Translations under genes and position numbers: made by a program | From: an uncultured Chromatiaceae bacterium | GTDB lineage: Bacteria > Pseudomonadota > Gammaproteobacteria > DRLM01 | NCBI GenBank assembly: GCA_945787555.1 | Contig: CALZJG010000134.1 | Span: 1 to 44,134, forward strand | DNA length: 44,134 bases | Direction of reading: 5' to 3' | In this document: positions 1-8,569 of the stretch, in pieces | Position numbering within the stretch: position 1 is the stretch's first letter | Layout: each line of letters begins with the position of its first letter | Notes under the pieces: model-generated | Databases searched by the model: none | The model's input: the letters and a program-made list of their open reading frames with translations, nothing else | Told to the model about the DNA's origin: nothing

Positions 1-1874
1 CAGGACTGGCACGGATCGAAGCGGCACGTGAACATCTGAGCGGTGCCAGTTTTATGTCGGGCCTGTATCTCGGCAAGCCGGATTTCGACCTGCTCTTCCC
101 AGAACAAGAACCGGCAGAAGAACAAGCGTTGGGTGATGCCTATTGCAAGACTATTGAACAACTACTGCGTAGTCACGTCGATGCCGCCGAAATCGAGCGC
201 CGCGCAATAATATCGGACCAAGTCCTTAGACGGCTCCTCGAGGCCGGAACTTTCGGCATGATTATTCCCAAAGAATATGGAGGGCTGGGCTTTTCGCACA
301 AGAACTACGGACGCGTCCTGACGCTAATAGCCAGTTGGAGTAATATCTTGGCGCTAACCGTCGCTGTTCCCCAGTCGATAGGCATTGCCATGCCCATCTT
401 GCTGTTTGGAAACGAAGAACAAAAAAAACACTATTTGCCCAGGGTGGCACGCCACGACATCTCCGCCTTTGCGCTTACCGAACCCCTGACGGGTTCAGAC
501 GCCGCAAATATTCAAACCGAAGCCGTACCTTCTGCTGACGGTAGTGAATTTGTCGTGAACGGCGAGAAGCTATGGTGCACCAATGGATCGATAGCCCGAT
601 ACATTACCCTCGTGGCCCGGGTGCCGGCGCGCAAACGAGTGCATGAGGGTCACGAAACTTGGGTTCCCGTCGCTGCAGGAGCTGGGGCGGAAGCCCGGGT
701 TCCTACAGCATTCATCCTAGACACCCGTACACCCGGCTTCAGCGTGCGGCACCGCTGCCAATTTGAAGGTTGCCGGGGCATCGACAACGCCTATATTAGT
801 TTGGAGAATGTGCCTATCCCCGTTGAGAATGTCATCGGTGAAATCGGGCTAGGTCTACGCTATGCCCTCACGATATTGAATATTGGGCGCGCCATCAGCG
901 TGCCGGCCATTTGCCTCGGCATGGCAAAACAGGCCTGGCAACCCACATTGGATTACGCCGCGCAGCGCGTCACCTTTAAGAAACCGATAGGGACGCGCCA
1001 ATCGCAACGCATCCGCGTGGGCAAAATGGCACTCGACCTGTTCGCCATGGAAGCGTTATCAGAACTAGTATGGCGTATGGCGGATGTGGACATCTATGAC
1101 ATACGTATCGAGGCGGCGGTAACAAAGATATTCTGCTCAGAGCAGACCATAGAGTTTCTGAAGAACGCACAAATCCTGTTTGGTGGTATGGGCTATGAAT
1201 CGGCAGATTCCAAACGCGCCCGCGGGCAGCCCGCTTTCACGATCGAGCAACTGGTGCGCGATGCGGAAATGTATCGCATCGGTGAGGGCGCCACCGATAT
1301 CTTGCGCCCATTTGTGGCCCGAGAAGGGCTCAGCGCGCATTTGGAGCGAATAGCACCGCTGTTTGATGAGCACATGAGGATTCCTTCCTATATCACTGGC
1401 TTAACGAAACTTGCCTGGTTTTATCTGCCCTGGTACCTGTCCCAGTGGCGGCCTCGATCTCTCCCCGATCGGGTTGAGTTACAGCACGCTAAGGTGAAAG
1501 AAAGCTTTGTGTACCTAGAGCGTGCCAGCCGTACCCTCGCCCGTGCTGTCTTTTATGCCATGTTAATTCGCCGTGAGGCACTCAAAGATGACCAAGGCAG
1601 GCAAAACCGGATAGCCAGGGTGGGCGAGGACCTGTTTGCCATTGCCGCAACGACGTTGCATGCCTATCGCTTGGAACAAGAGCATGGAAAGTCAGACGTG
1701 TGGAATTTGGCGGACAACTTTTTCAGGATGGCGAAAGTGCGTATTACAGCTACGCTCAAGGGGATTGTTCATAATCAGGATGAAATGAACGCGGCCCTAG
1801 GTAGACGCGCCATTCATGGGGAATATTCGTCGCTCAGTAATGGCGTAGTACAGCGGGATCTACACGATTACTAA
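1..1874 (+). CDS. Acyl-CoA dehydrogenase, VLCAD/ACAD9-like (5' end outside window)
   Basis: FAD-dependent alpha,beta-dehydrogenation of acyl-CoA. The first in-window ATG is at 54, but the frame is open back to base 3 and reads like coding sequence (ARIEAAREHLSGASF), and VLCAD-like proteins have residues aligning there, so the true start is probably upstream. Counting from 54 there are 606 residues. Visible family signs are the LTEPLTGSDAA segment of the flavin/substrate region and RIGEGATDI near residue 416, which holds the catalytic glutamate of the family (RIxEGT). About 170 residues follow the core, as in VLCAD, so this is not a 380-residue short-chain enzyme. Substrate is not determinable; a fatty or branched acyl-CoA would suit the catabolic genes downstream. 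A 228-base gap separates it from the leucine dehydrogenase gene, so it may be a separate unit. Confidence 0.85.
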   Translation, partial: GLARIEAAREHLSGASFMSGLYLGKPDFDLLFPEQEPAEEQALGDAYCKTIEQLLRSHVDAAEIERRAIISDQVLRRLLEAGTFGMIIPKEYGGLGFSHKNYGRVLTLIASWSNILALTVAVPQSIGIAMPILLFGNEEQKKHYLPRVARHDISAFALTEPLTGSDAANIQTEAVPSADGSEFVVNGEKLWCTNGSIARYITLVARVPARKRVHEGHETWVPVAAGAGAEARVPTAFILDTRTPGFSVRHRCQFEGCRGIDNAYISLENVPIPVENVIGEIGLGLRYALTILNIGRAISVPAICLGMAKQAWQPTLDYAAQRVTFKKPIGTRQSQRIRVGKMALDLFAMEALSELVWRMADVDIYDIRIEAAVTKIFCSEQTIEFLKNAQILFGGMGYESADSKRARGQPAFTIEQLVRDAEMYRIGEGATDILRPFVAREGLSAHLERIAPLFDEHMRIPSYITGLTKLAWFYLPWYLSQWRPRSLPDRVELQHAKVKESFVYLERASRTLARAVFYAMLIRREALKDDQGRQNRIARVGEDLFAIAATTLHAYRLEQEHGKSDVWNLADNFFRMAKVRITATLKGIVHNQDEMNAALGRRAIHGEYSSLSNGVVQRDLHDY

Positions 1875-2102
1875 AGCGAATTTCCGTGCGCATTGAGTCT
1901 TATCTCTGGCGTGCGAGGATCGACTATATGGGGAACATCAAAAACCGCATGTTGTCCCATTAGTTAGATTGAGTCTCCCCTGATGAACAGCTGTTGGGTC
2001 AGTTCTTCCTTCATCTAGGTGGGGAGAGATAAGTATTCTATGCTTGATTAGAGATTGACCCTTGACGTCGTTAGGAACGGCTCTGTTACTGGGGAAATTC
2101 TA

Positions 2103-3194
2103 ATGCAACTACCAACCATTAACACCGCCGACTGGGCACACTCCACCCGCGACGAAGCGGATCTCTTTGATCAGGCCTCAGGTCTGGGTTTTGGCGATGT
2201 TCATTTCAAGATAGACCAGAATACCCATCTGCGGGCCATTATCGCCATACACAATACCCGCTTAGGACCCGCTCTAGGCGGCTGCCGATGTGTTCCCTAT
2301 CCCTCTACCAGAGCGGCGCTGCTGGATGTTCTGCATCTTGCACAAACGATGAGCTACAAGGCAGCCATCGCGGGACTGCCCTCTGGGGGCGGCAAGGCTG
2401 TCATTGTGCGGCCTAGCCAAGTCTATGATCGCGAGCTTCTGTTCGAGGCGTTCGGTGATTTTGTAGAGGAACTCGGTGGGCGCTTTATCAGTTCAGTCGA
2501 CAGTGGCACCGGCGTTGCGGATATGGATGTCATGGCCCGCCGCACTCGCTATGTAAGGAGCACCTCCGCAACTGCCGCGAGCGGTGGAGACCCTTCACCT
2601 ATTACTGCCTTGGGAGTGCGATACGGAATCGAAGCGGCCGTCACGTTCAAGCACCATCGCAGTGATCTCAGCGGTATCCATGTGGCGATACAAGGTGTGG
2701 GACATGTCGGTTATGCACTGGCTAGGCAGCTACATAAGCTGGGAGCCGCGCTCACGATCTGCGATAGCGACAAGTGGGCAGCTGAACGTTGTGCCGATGA
2801 GTTCGGCGCAAAGATCGTTTCCCTAGAGGCGATCTATACCGTGCCTAGCGACGTGTTCGCACCCTGCGCCTTGGGGGGCGTCATCAATGACGAGACGATC
2901 CATAAACTGGCTACCGGGATCGTCGCCGGGGCCACTAATAACCCGTTAAGTGATCTTCGACACGCGGATATTTTGCATAACAGAGGCATCCTGTACGCAC
3001 CGGATTATGTGATCAATGCGGGGGGACTCATGAAAGTGTTAGTGCAAGACCCTACTGCCCTGCTGAAAAAGGTGGCTGGCATCCATGACACGCTGTTGGC
3101 CTTGTTCACACAATCAGAAAGCACCAATACCTCGCCGCTAAGGCTAGCCAATCGCATGGCTGAGTCCGTCTTGTATGGGCCTGACGCAGTCTGA
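2103..3194 (+). CDS. Leucine dehydrogenase (Glu/Leu/Phe/Val dehydrogenase family)
   Basis: NAD-dependent oxidative deamination of leucine, valine and isoleucine to 2-oxo acids, the entry step of branched-chain amino-acid breakdown. The reading frame extends to a TTG at 2055, but ATG 2103 has GGGGA about 8 bases upstream and gives 363 residues, the usual leucine dehydrogenase length. The N-terminal half carries the Gly-rich GLPSGGGKAVI segment with the family's catalytic lysine, and the C-terminal half has a Rossmann signature (GVGHVGYALA). The late segment DYVINAGGL is typical of the family. The gene stands 87 bases before the 2-oxoacid dehydrogenase E1-alpha gene, so product and next substrate match. 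Phenylalanine or valine preference cannot be excluded from sequence alone, but context favours branched-chain substrates. Confidence 0.88.
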   Translation: MQLPTINTADWAHSTRDEADLFDQASGLGFGDVHFKIDQNTHLRAIIAIHNTRLGPALGGCRCVPYPSTRAALLDVLHLAQTMSYKAAIAGLPSGGGKAVIVRPSQVYDRELLFEAFGDFVEELGGRFISSVDSGTGVADMDVMARRTRYVRSTSATAASGGDPSPITALGVRYGIEAAVTFKHHRSDLSGIHVAIQGVGHVGYALARQLHKLGAALTICDSDKWAAERCADEFGAKIVSLEAIYTVPSDVFAPCALGGVINDETIHKLATGIVAGATNNPLSDLRHADILHNRGILYAPDYVINAGGLMKVLVQDPTALLKKVAGIHDTLLALFTQSESTNTSPLRLANRMAESVLYGPDAV

Positions 3195-3281
3195 TTGCAG
3201 CCTGAATAGACTTGCGCGGCGTCTGTCGAAGGCGAGCGTTACTTGCCAGCAGTAGCGCCATCACCAAGAGAGGTGTACCCG

Positions 3282-4427
3282 ATGGCCCGAGCCGATAGCT
3301 TTGCAGATGGAAACTCGATCACGCCGCCACCTAGGCAATTTGGACAAGCCCGTCGTGTCGCCCATTTCGAGATAAAATACCTCCAATATCTCAATCATCT
3401 GGGCGAAGTGGCAGAGGAATTGCCTGAATTCGCGCAAGAGCGTGGGCAGTTGCTCGCTCTCTATCGTGCCATGGTGCTGACCCGGACCTTTGATAAAAAG
3501 GCGATCGCCTTGCAACGTACGGGCAAGCTGGGCACCTACGCGTCCTCCCTGGGCCAAGAGGCCGCAGCCGTAGGTGTAGGTGCCGCCATGGCTAAACAGG
3601 ACGTGCTGTTGCCGGCCTATCGGGAGTATGGTGCGCAATTTCTGCGCGGCGTCTCCATGACGGAAATCTTGCTGTATTGGGGAGGGGATGAGCGCGGCAT
3701 GAATTATGGCGCCCAAGCTGAGGACTTCCCCATTTGTGTTCCTATCGCAACCCATGCCCCCCACGCCGTGGGTGTCGCTTATGCGATGAAATTGCGCGGC
3801 CAGGCGCGCGTCGCCGTGTGCGCCCTCGGCGATGGCGCGACTTCCAAAGGTGATTTCTATGAGGCGGTCAATATCGCAGGCGCATGGCAATTGCCGCTGG
3901 TGTTTATCGTCAACAATAACCAATGGGCTATTTCCGTTTCGCGTGCCGCTCAAACGCGCGCCGAAACCCTGGCGCAAAAGGCCATAGCAGCGGGCATACC
4001 CGGTGAACAAGTCGATGGCAATGACGTCATTGCTGTGCGTGAGCGCGTGGCCCAGGCCCTTGATACAGCCCGCCATGGCGGCGGTCCGCGCCTGATAGAG
4101 GCGTTGACCTATCGCATGGGAGACCACACGACGGCAGACGATGCCAGTCGCTATCGCCCGGGCGATGAGGTCGAGCAGCAGAGGCAATATGATCCCATTG
4201 CACGCCTGCATAAGTATCTGGCGCGGTGCGGTGAGTGGTCACAGCAACAAGATGACGCACTTTACGCGGAGTGTGAGGCCAAGGTCGACGCGGCGGTGAA
4301 GGATTACTTGGCTACCCCCGCCGTAGCACCTGAGAGCATGTTCGATTATCTCTACGAAAAATTGCCTGTAGCGTTACGCACGCAGCGTGAATCACTGTCC
4401 AGCCAAGGAGAATCAGGCAATGGCTGA
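3282..4427 (+). CDS. 2-oxoacid dehydrogenase E1 component, alpha subunit (probable branched-chain)
   Basis: ThDP-dependent decarboxylating subunit of a heterotetrameric E1. The ThDP/Mg signature is clear: GDGATSKGDFYEA followed about 30 residues later by NNNQWAIS. The start at ATG 3282 is preferred over an upstream in-frame TTG (3243) because GAGAGG lies about 10 bases before it; this gives 381 residues. The same fold serves pyruvate, branched-chain 2-oxo acid and acetoin complexes. The leucine dehydrogenase gene just upstream and the acyl-CoA catabolic genes downstream argue for branched-chain 2-oxo acids, but this is inference. The stop overlaps the E1-beta start by 8 bases, so the subunits are probably translationally coupled. 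Confidence 0.88.
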   Translation: MARADSFADGNSITPPPRQFGQARRVAHFEIKYLQYLNHLGEVAEELPEFAQERGQLLALYRAMVLTRTFDKKAIALQRTGKLGTYASSLGQEAAAVGVGAAMAKQDVLLPAYREYGAQFLRGVSMTEILLYWGGDERGMNYGAQAEDFPICVPIATHAPHAVGVAYAMKLRGQARVAVCALGDGATSKGDFYEAVNIAGAWQLPLVFIVNNNQWAISVSRAAQTRAETLAQKAIAAGIPGEQVDGNDVIAVRERVAQALDTARHGGGPRLIEALTYRMGDHTTADDASRYRPGDEVEQQRQYDPIARLHKYLARCGEWSQQQDDALYAECEAKVDAAVKDYLATPAVAPESMFDYLYEKLPVALRTQRESLSSQGESGNG

Positions 4428-5400
4428 GTTAACCCTGGTCGAAGCGGTCAATCTAGCACTGGCACGGGCGCTGGAGATAGACCCGGATGTAGTGGTATTT
4501 GGTGAGGACATCGGGATCAACGGGGGCGTTTTCCGTGCCACCTTGGGCCTCCAGGCGCGTTACGGCAAGGAGCGGGTCATGGACACCCCCTTATCCGAAA
4601 CCTTGATTGCAGGGATGGCCATAGGTATGGCGGCCCAGGGTTTGAAACCCGTCGCAGAAATCCAATTCATGGGCTTCATCTATCCCACCCTCGATCAGAT
4701 ACTGAGTCATGCCGCGCGTCTGCGCAACCGCACCCGAGGTCGACTTCACTGCCCGATGGTGCTGCGCGCACCCTATGGCGGCGGCATCCACGCGCCCGAG
4801 CACCATTCGGAAAGTACCGAGGCCTTGTTCGCGCATATTCCGGGCTTACGGGTGGTCATCCCCTCCTCGCCCTTGCGCGCCTATGGGCTGTTGCTCGCCG
4901 CCATTTTTGATCCTGATCCGGTCATCTTTCTGGAGCCGAAACGGATCTACCGCATGGTGAAGGAGGCCGTAGCGGATGACGGTCAGGCGCTGCCGCTGGA
5001 CGTCTGCTTCAGGCTACGTGACGGTAGCGATGTCACTTTGGTGACCTGGGGGGCGATGACGCACGAGACACTGCAGGCAGCGGACCGACTCGCGCAGGAA
5101 GGTATCAGCGCCGAAGTGATCGATGTCGCCACCATTAAACCGATCGATAGTGCCACCATCCTCGAATCTGTGGCGAAAACCGGGCGTTGTGTCATAGTGC
5201 ATGAAGCGGCGCGCGCGTGCGGAGTAGGCGCCGAAATAGCCGCGCAATTGGCCGAGCATGGGTTGATGAGTCTCTACGCGCCGGTTCAGCGGGTTACCGG
5301 CTATGACACGATCATGCCCCTGTTTCGTTTGGAACAGCACTACCTGCCCACTAGCGCTCGTATCGTTACAGCGGCGAAACGCACTTTGGAGGCGGCATGA
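4420..5400 (+). CDS. 2-oxoacid dehydrogenase E1 component, beta subunit
   Basis: Partner of the E1-alpha subunit; contributes the other half of the ThDP site. ATG 4420 has AAGGAG at 4405-4410 and starts MAELTLVEAVNLAL, the standard E1-beta beginning; an in-frame GTG at 4387 is a less likely start. Family marks are GEDIGINGGVFRAT near residue 30, DTPLSETLIAGMAIGMA, RAPYGGGIHAPEHHSES in the middle, and the transketolase C-domain (VTWGAMTHETLQAA). At 326 residues it has the normal length. Its stop overlaps the E2 start (ATGA), so alpha, beta and E2 are one tightly packed unit. Confidence 0.92.
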   Translation: MAELTLVEAVNLALARALEIDPDVVVFGEDIGINGGVFRATLGLQARYGKERVMDTPLSETLIAGMAIGMAAQGLKPVAEIQFMGFIYPTLDQILSHAARLRNRTRGRLHCPMVLRAPYGGGIHAPEHHSESTEALFAHIPGLRVVIPSSPLRAYGLLLAAIFDPDPVIFLEPKRIYRMVKEAVADDGQALPLDVCFRLRDGSDVTLVTWGAMTHETLQAADRLAQEGISAEVIDVATIKPIDSATILESVAKTGRCVIVHEAARACGVGAEIAAQLAEHGLMSLYAPVQRVTGYDTIMPLFRLEQHYLPTSARIVTAAKRTLEAA

Positions 5401-6503
5401 ACGTATTCAAGCTACCGGACCTGGGCGAAGGACTACAGGACTCTGAAATCGTCGAGTGGCATGTCGCGGTGGGAGATACCGTCAAGGAGGATCAACCCTT
5501 GGTGGCGGTTGAAACCGCCAAGGCCATCGTTGATATCCCATGCCCGCAAGGCGGCCGCATAAACAAGCTGTACGGCAAGGCGGGTGACATCGTACAAGTG
5601 GGCAAGCCGCTGGTTGAATTTGCAGCCGAATCCGCCCCCAGCGGCGATCGCGGCACGGTGGTCGGTAGCGTAGAAACGGGCAGCAACGTGGTCAAGGAAA
5701 CGCCCACCGCTGTAGGCCAGAGCGGCATCGGCTTTAAAGCCACGCCCGCGGTGCGCGCCCTCGCCCATCGTATGGACGTCGACTTGTCCATCGTCACGCC
5801 TTCAGGCGCGGACGGCACCATCACCGCCACGGATATCCAGCGCGTTGCGAAAATACTGGCTGAGGCGGGACCGTTGGAGCCACTGCGTGGTGTGCGCCGT
5901 GCCATGGCGCGCACCATGGTCCAGGCCCACGCGGAAGTGGCCGACGTAACCGTCTGCGACGATGCCGATATCCACGCGTGGTCCAACGCGACAGATGTCA
6001 CGCTGCGGTTGATCCGCGCCATCATCACGGCGTGTAAAGCGGAACCCTCCTTGAACGCCTGGTATGACAGCCATGCCATCGGCCGGCGGGTGCTCGCAAA
6101 TATCGATCTGGGCATCGCCGTTGACACCAAGGACGGATTGTTCGTGCCGGTGCTACGCAACGTGGGCGGACTCAGCCCGGCGGAGTTACGCGCGGCATTA
6201 AACAGGCTGAAAAAACAAGTCATAGAGCGCACCATCCCGCCAGAAGAGCTGCGCGGTTATACCTTCACACTGTCTAATTTTGGCACTTTCGGTGGCCGCT
6301 ATGCCGACCCTGTTGTGGTGCCACCCACGGTCGCCATATTGGGTGCAGGCCGTATTCGTGATGAAGTGGTCGCGGCCGCTGGCAAAGCGGCCGTACATCG
6401 TGTCATGCCGCTATCACTGACGTTTGATCACCGAGCCGTGACCGGTGGCGAGGCGACTCGTTTCCTGGCCGCGACGATCGACGATCTTGAACAGGCAGAC
6501 TGA
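5397..6503 (+). CDS. 2-oxoacid dehydrogenase E2 (dihydrolipoyl acyltransferase)
   Basis: Core acyltransferase of the complex, passing the acyl group from lipoate to CoA. Domain order: one N-terminal lipoyl domain (about 1-75) with the lipoylated lysine K42 in VETAKAIVD; a short linker; a peripheral-subunit-binding domain (about 107-145, KATPAVRALAHRMDVDL); and the catalytic domain to the end, with the DHRAVTGG motif and active-site His345. At 368 residues it is short for E2 because it has a single lipoyl domain and a brief linker. Start ATG 5397 overlaps the E1-beta stop and is preceded by GGAGG. No E3 lipoamide dehydrogenase gene follows, so E3 must be supplied from elsewhere, as is common when E3 is shared between complexes. 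Confidence 0.92.
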   Translation: MNVFKLPDLGEGLQDSEIVEWHVAVGDTVKEDQPLVAVETAKAIVDIPCPQGGRINKLYGKAGDIVQVGKPLVEFAAESAPSGDRGTVVGSVETGSNVVKETPTAVGQSGIGFKATPAVRALAHRMDVDLSIVTPSGADGTITATDIQRVAKILAEAGPLEPLRGVRRAMARTMVQAHAEVADVTVCDDADIHAWSNATDVTLRLIRAIITACKAEPSLNAWYDSHAIGRRVLANIDLGIAVDTKDGLFVPVLRNVGGLSPAELRAALNRLKKQVIERTIPPEELRGYTFTLSNFGTFGGRYADPVVVPPTVAILGAGRIRDEVVAAAGKAAVHRVMPLSLTFDHRAVTGGEATRFLAATIDDLEQAD

Positions 6504-6578
6504 AATATTCTTTACTAGCACTCATTTGCCGCTTGCATTGCCTCGCGCCACATCGCCAAAAAAAAGAAGGATCCATCG

Positions 6579-7463
6579 ATGCCGCATACGCCTTCCGCAG
6601 GTCAACGTCTACATAGCGCACTGACTCTGGAGCGACCGCTACAAATAGTCGGCGCCATCAACGCCTATTGCGCCATCTTGGCGGAACACGCCGGCTTTCG
6701 TGCGCTATACCTGTCCGGCGCCGGAGTCGCCAATGCTTCCTATGGCTTGCCCGACCTGGGTTTGACTACACGCGAAAACCTCTTGGAGGACGTGCGGCGT
6801 ATCACACACGCTACCACCTTGCCGCTGCTCGTCGATGCCGACACCGGCTTCGACGACATCGGTCGCACGGTCGAACAGCTGATCGAGGCCGGGGCGGCCG
6901 GCTTGCACCTTGAAGATCAGGTGAAAGACAAACGCTGTGGTCATCGCCCCGCGAAACGCCTGGTCCCGCCGCAAGAGATGGTTGCCCGAATCGAGATGGC
7001 GGTAGCGGCACGCAGCGATCCTGACTTTGTCGTCATGGCCCGCACCGACGCCTACGCCGTCGAAGGTCTGGACGCGGCGCTACAGCGTATCGAGCGTTAT
7101 GTGGCAGCGGGGGCCGACATGGTCTTCCCCGAGGCGCTGACCGCGCTGGAGCAATACCGCCGCATTGGCCAGGAAGCCGATGTGCCTATCTTGGCCAACC
7201 TCACCGAATTCGGACTGACGCCTCCGTTTACGCTCGAAGAGCTGGCCTCGGCCGGCGTCGGCATCGCCCTTTATCCCCTCACGGCCTTCCGCACCATGAG
7301 TGCTGCGGCGATGGATACCTATACGACAGTGAGGAACCTGGGCAGTCAACAGACCCTGCTCGATCGCATGCAAAGCCGTGAGGAACTGTACCGACACTTG
7401 GATTACTACCGCCACGAGCAAGAACTGGACCAGGGAGCGGAGCATGACGATAGCAAGCCATGA
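6579..7463 (+). CDS. prpB: Methylisocitrate lyase
   Basis: Cleaves 2-methylisocitrate to pyruvate and succinate, the last step of the methylcitrate cycle for propionyl-CoA. The 294-residue length fits PrpB. The isocitrate lyase/PEP mutase barrel is recognisable: DADTGFDD near residue 86, HLEDQ at 110-114 and KRCGH with the catalytic cysteine C120. AAGAAGG lies 8 bases before ATG 6579. The end overlaps prpC by 20 bases. The propionyl-CoA handled here can come from isoleucine and valine degradation encoded in the same island. Confidence 0.93.
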   Translation: MPHTPSAGQRLHSALTLERPLQIVGAINAYCAILAEHAGFRALYLSGAGVANASYGLPDLGLTTRENLLEDVRRITHATTLPLLVDADTGFDDIGRTVEQLIEAGAAGLHLEDQVKDKRCGHRPAKRLVPPQEMVARIEMAVAARSDPDFVVMARTDAYAVEGLDAALQRIERYVAAGADMVFPEALTALEQYRRIGQEADVPILANLTEFGLTPPFTLEELASAGVGIALYPLTAFRTMSAAAMDTYTTVRNLGSQQTLLDRMQSREELYRHLDYYRHEQELDQGAEHDDSKP

Positions 7464-8562
7464 AGGTCTGGCCGGCGTCATCGCCGGTCATTCGGCAATC
7501 TGCACCGTCGAAGCGGCCGGCAATGATCTGTTCTATCGCGGCTACCCGATCGCGGCGCTGGCCTCCCAGGCCGAATTTGAAGAAGTCGCTTACCTGTTGA
7601 TTCATGAGGTACTCCCCGACCGCACGAGCCTGTCTGATTATCGTGACAAACTGCAACAGCGACGCGGCTTGCCCCCACCAATGCAGGAGATTCTGGAGCG
7701 TCTACCTGCCGAGAGCCATCCCATGGATGTGTTGCGCACCGCCTGCTCGGTGCTAGGCTGTCTGGAGCCGGAAAGCGAAGATCACAGCGCGCGGGAGATT
7801 GCCGATCGACTCCTAGCCTGCTTCCCGTCCATGCTGCTGTACTGGTATCACTATCACACTCATGGCCAACGCATTGAAACACGCAGTGGGGAAACCACGC
7901 TGGCCGGTCATTTTCTGCATCTCTTGCACGGCAAACCGCCTGATCCGTTGCAACGCCAGGCCCTCGACGCCGCTCTGATCCTCTATGCGGAACATGAATT
8001 CAATGCTTCCACTTACGCCGCGCGCATCACCACCTCGACGCTGGCCGATATATATTCTGCTATTACCAGCGCCATCGGGACCTTGCGTGGACCGCTCCAC
8101 GGCGGTGCCAACGAGGCCGCCATGGGCCTGATCGCCCGCTATACCGATGCGGAGGCGGCCGAGGCGGGTATATTGTCGGCATTGGCCGAAAAGCAGCTGA
8201 TCATGGGGTTTGGACATCGCGTCTATCGCCATGGTGATCCGCGCTCCCCAATCATCAAGGAATGGTCGCAACGGCTCGCAGAGGCGAGTGACGAACGGCA
8301 TTTGTATGCGATCTCGGAACGCATCGAAGCCGTGATGCAACGCGAGAAAAGATTATTCCCCAATTTGGACTTTTACAGCGCCACCACTTTTCACTACTGC
8401 GGCATTCCCTGGCAGTTGTTTACGCCGCTATTTGTCATCGCGCGCACCAGCGGTTGGGCGGCCCACATCATTGAACAACGCGCCGATAACAAACTCATCA
8501 GGCCGCTTGCGCACTACGACGGACCCGCGCCGCGTCGCTACCTGCCTATCGAGTCACGGTAG
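7444..8562 (+). CDS. prpC: 2-methylcitrate synthase
   Basis: Condenses propionyl-CoA with oxaloacetate. A citrate synthase family protein of 372 residues, the compact PrpC/type II size. Start ATG 7444 with GGAGCGG just upstream gives MTIASHEGLAGVIAGHSAI, the typical PrpC start (AGV.A..TAI); an in-frame GTG at 7378 would add 22 unlikely residues. Family marks are the YRGYPI segment, GPLHGGANEAAM with a catalytic-region histidine, and GFGHRVYRHGDPR with the second histidine. The start lies inside the end of prpB, indicating translational coupling. Confidence 0.93.
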   Translation: MTIASHEGLAGVIAGHSAICTVEAAGNDLFYRGYPIAALASQAEFEEVAYLLIHEVLPDRTSLSDYRDKLQQRRGLPPPMQEILERLPAESHPMDVLRTACSVLGCLEPESEDHSAREIADRLLACFPSMLLYWYHYHTHGQRIETRSGETTLAGHFLHLLHGKPPDPLQRQALDAALILYAEHEFNASTYAARITTSTLADIYSAITSAIGTLRGPLHGGANEAAMGLIARYTDAEAAEAGILSALAEKQLIMGFGHRVYRHGDPRSPIIKEWSQRLAEASDERHLYAISERIEAVMQREKRLFPNLDFYSATTFHYCGIPWQLFTPLFVIARTSGWAAHIIEQRADNKLIRPLAHYDGPAPRRYLPIESR

Positions 8563-8569
8563 TTTCATC

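Noticed and set aside
3261-4211. 316-codon open frame on the - strand inside the E1-alpha gene
   Set aside because: It is antisense to a clearly recognised E1-alpha with ThDP motifs; the composition is that of a GC-rich shadow frame and no domain is visible.
5492-6235. 247-codon - strand frame inside the E2 gene
   Set aside because: Shadow of the lipoyl and catalytic domain coding sequence; its product is low complexity and resembles no family.
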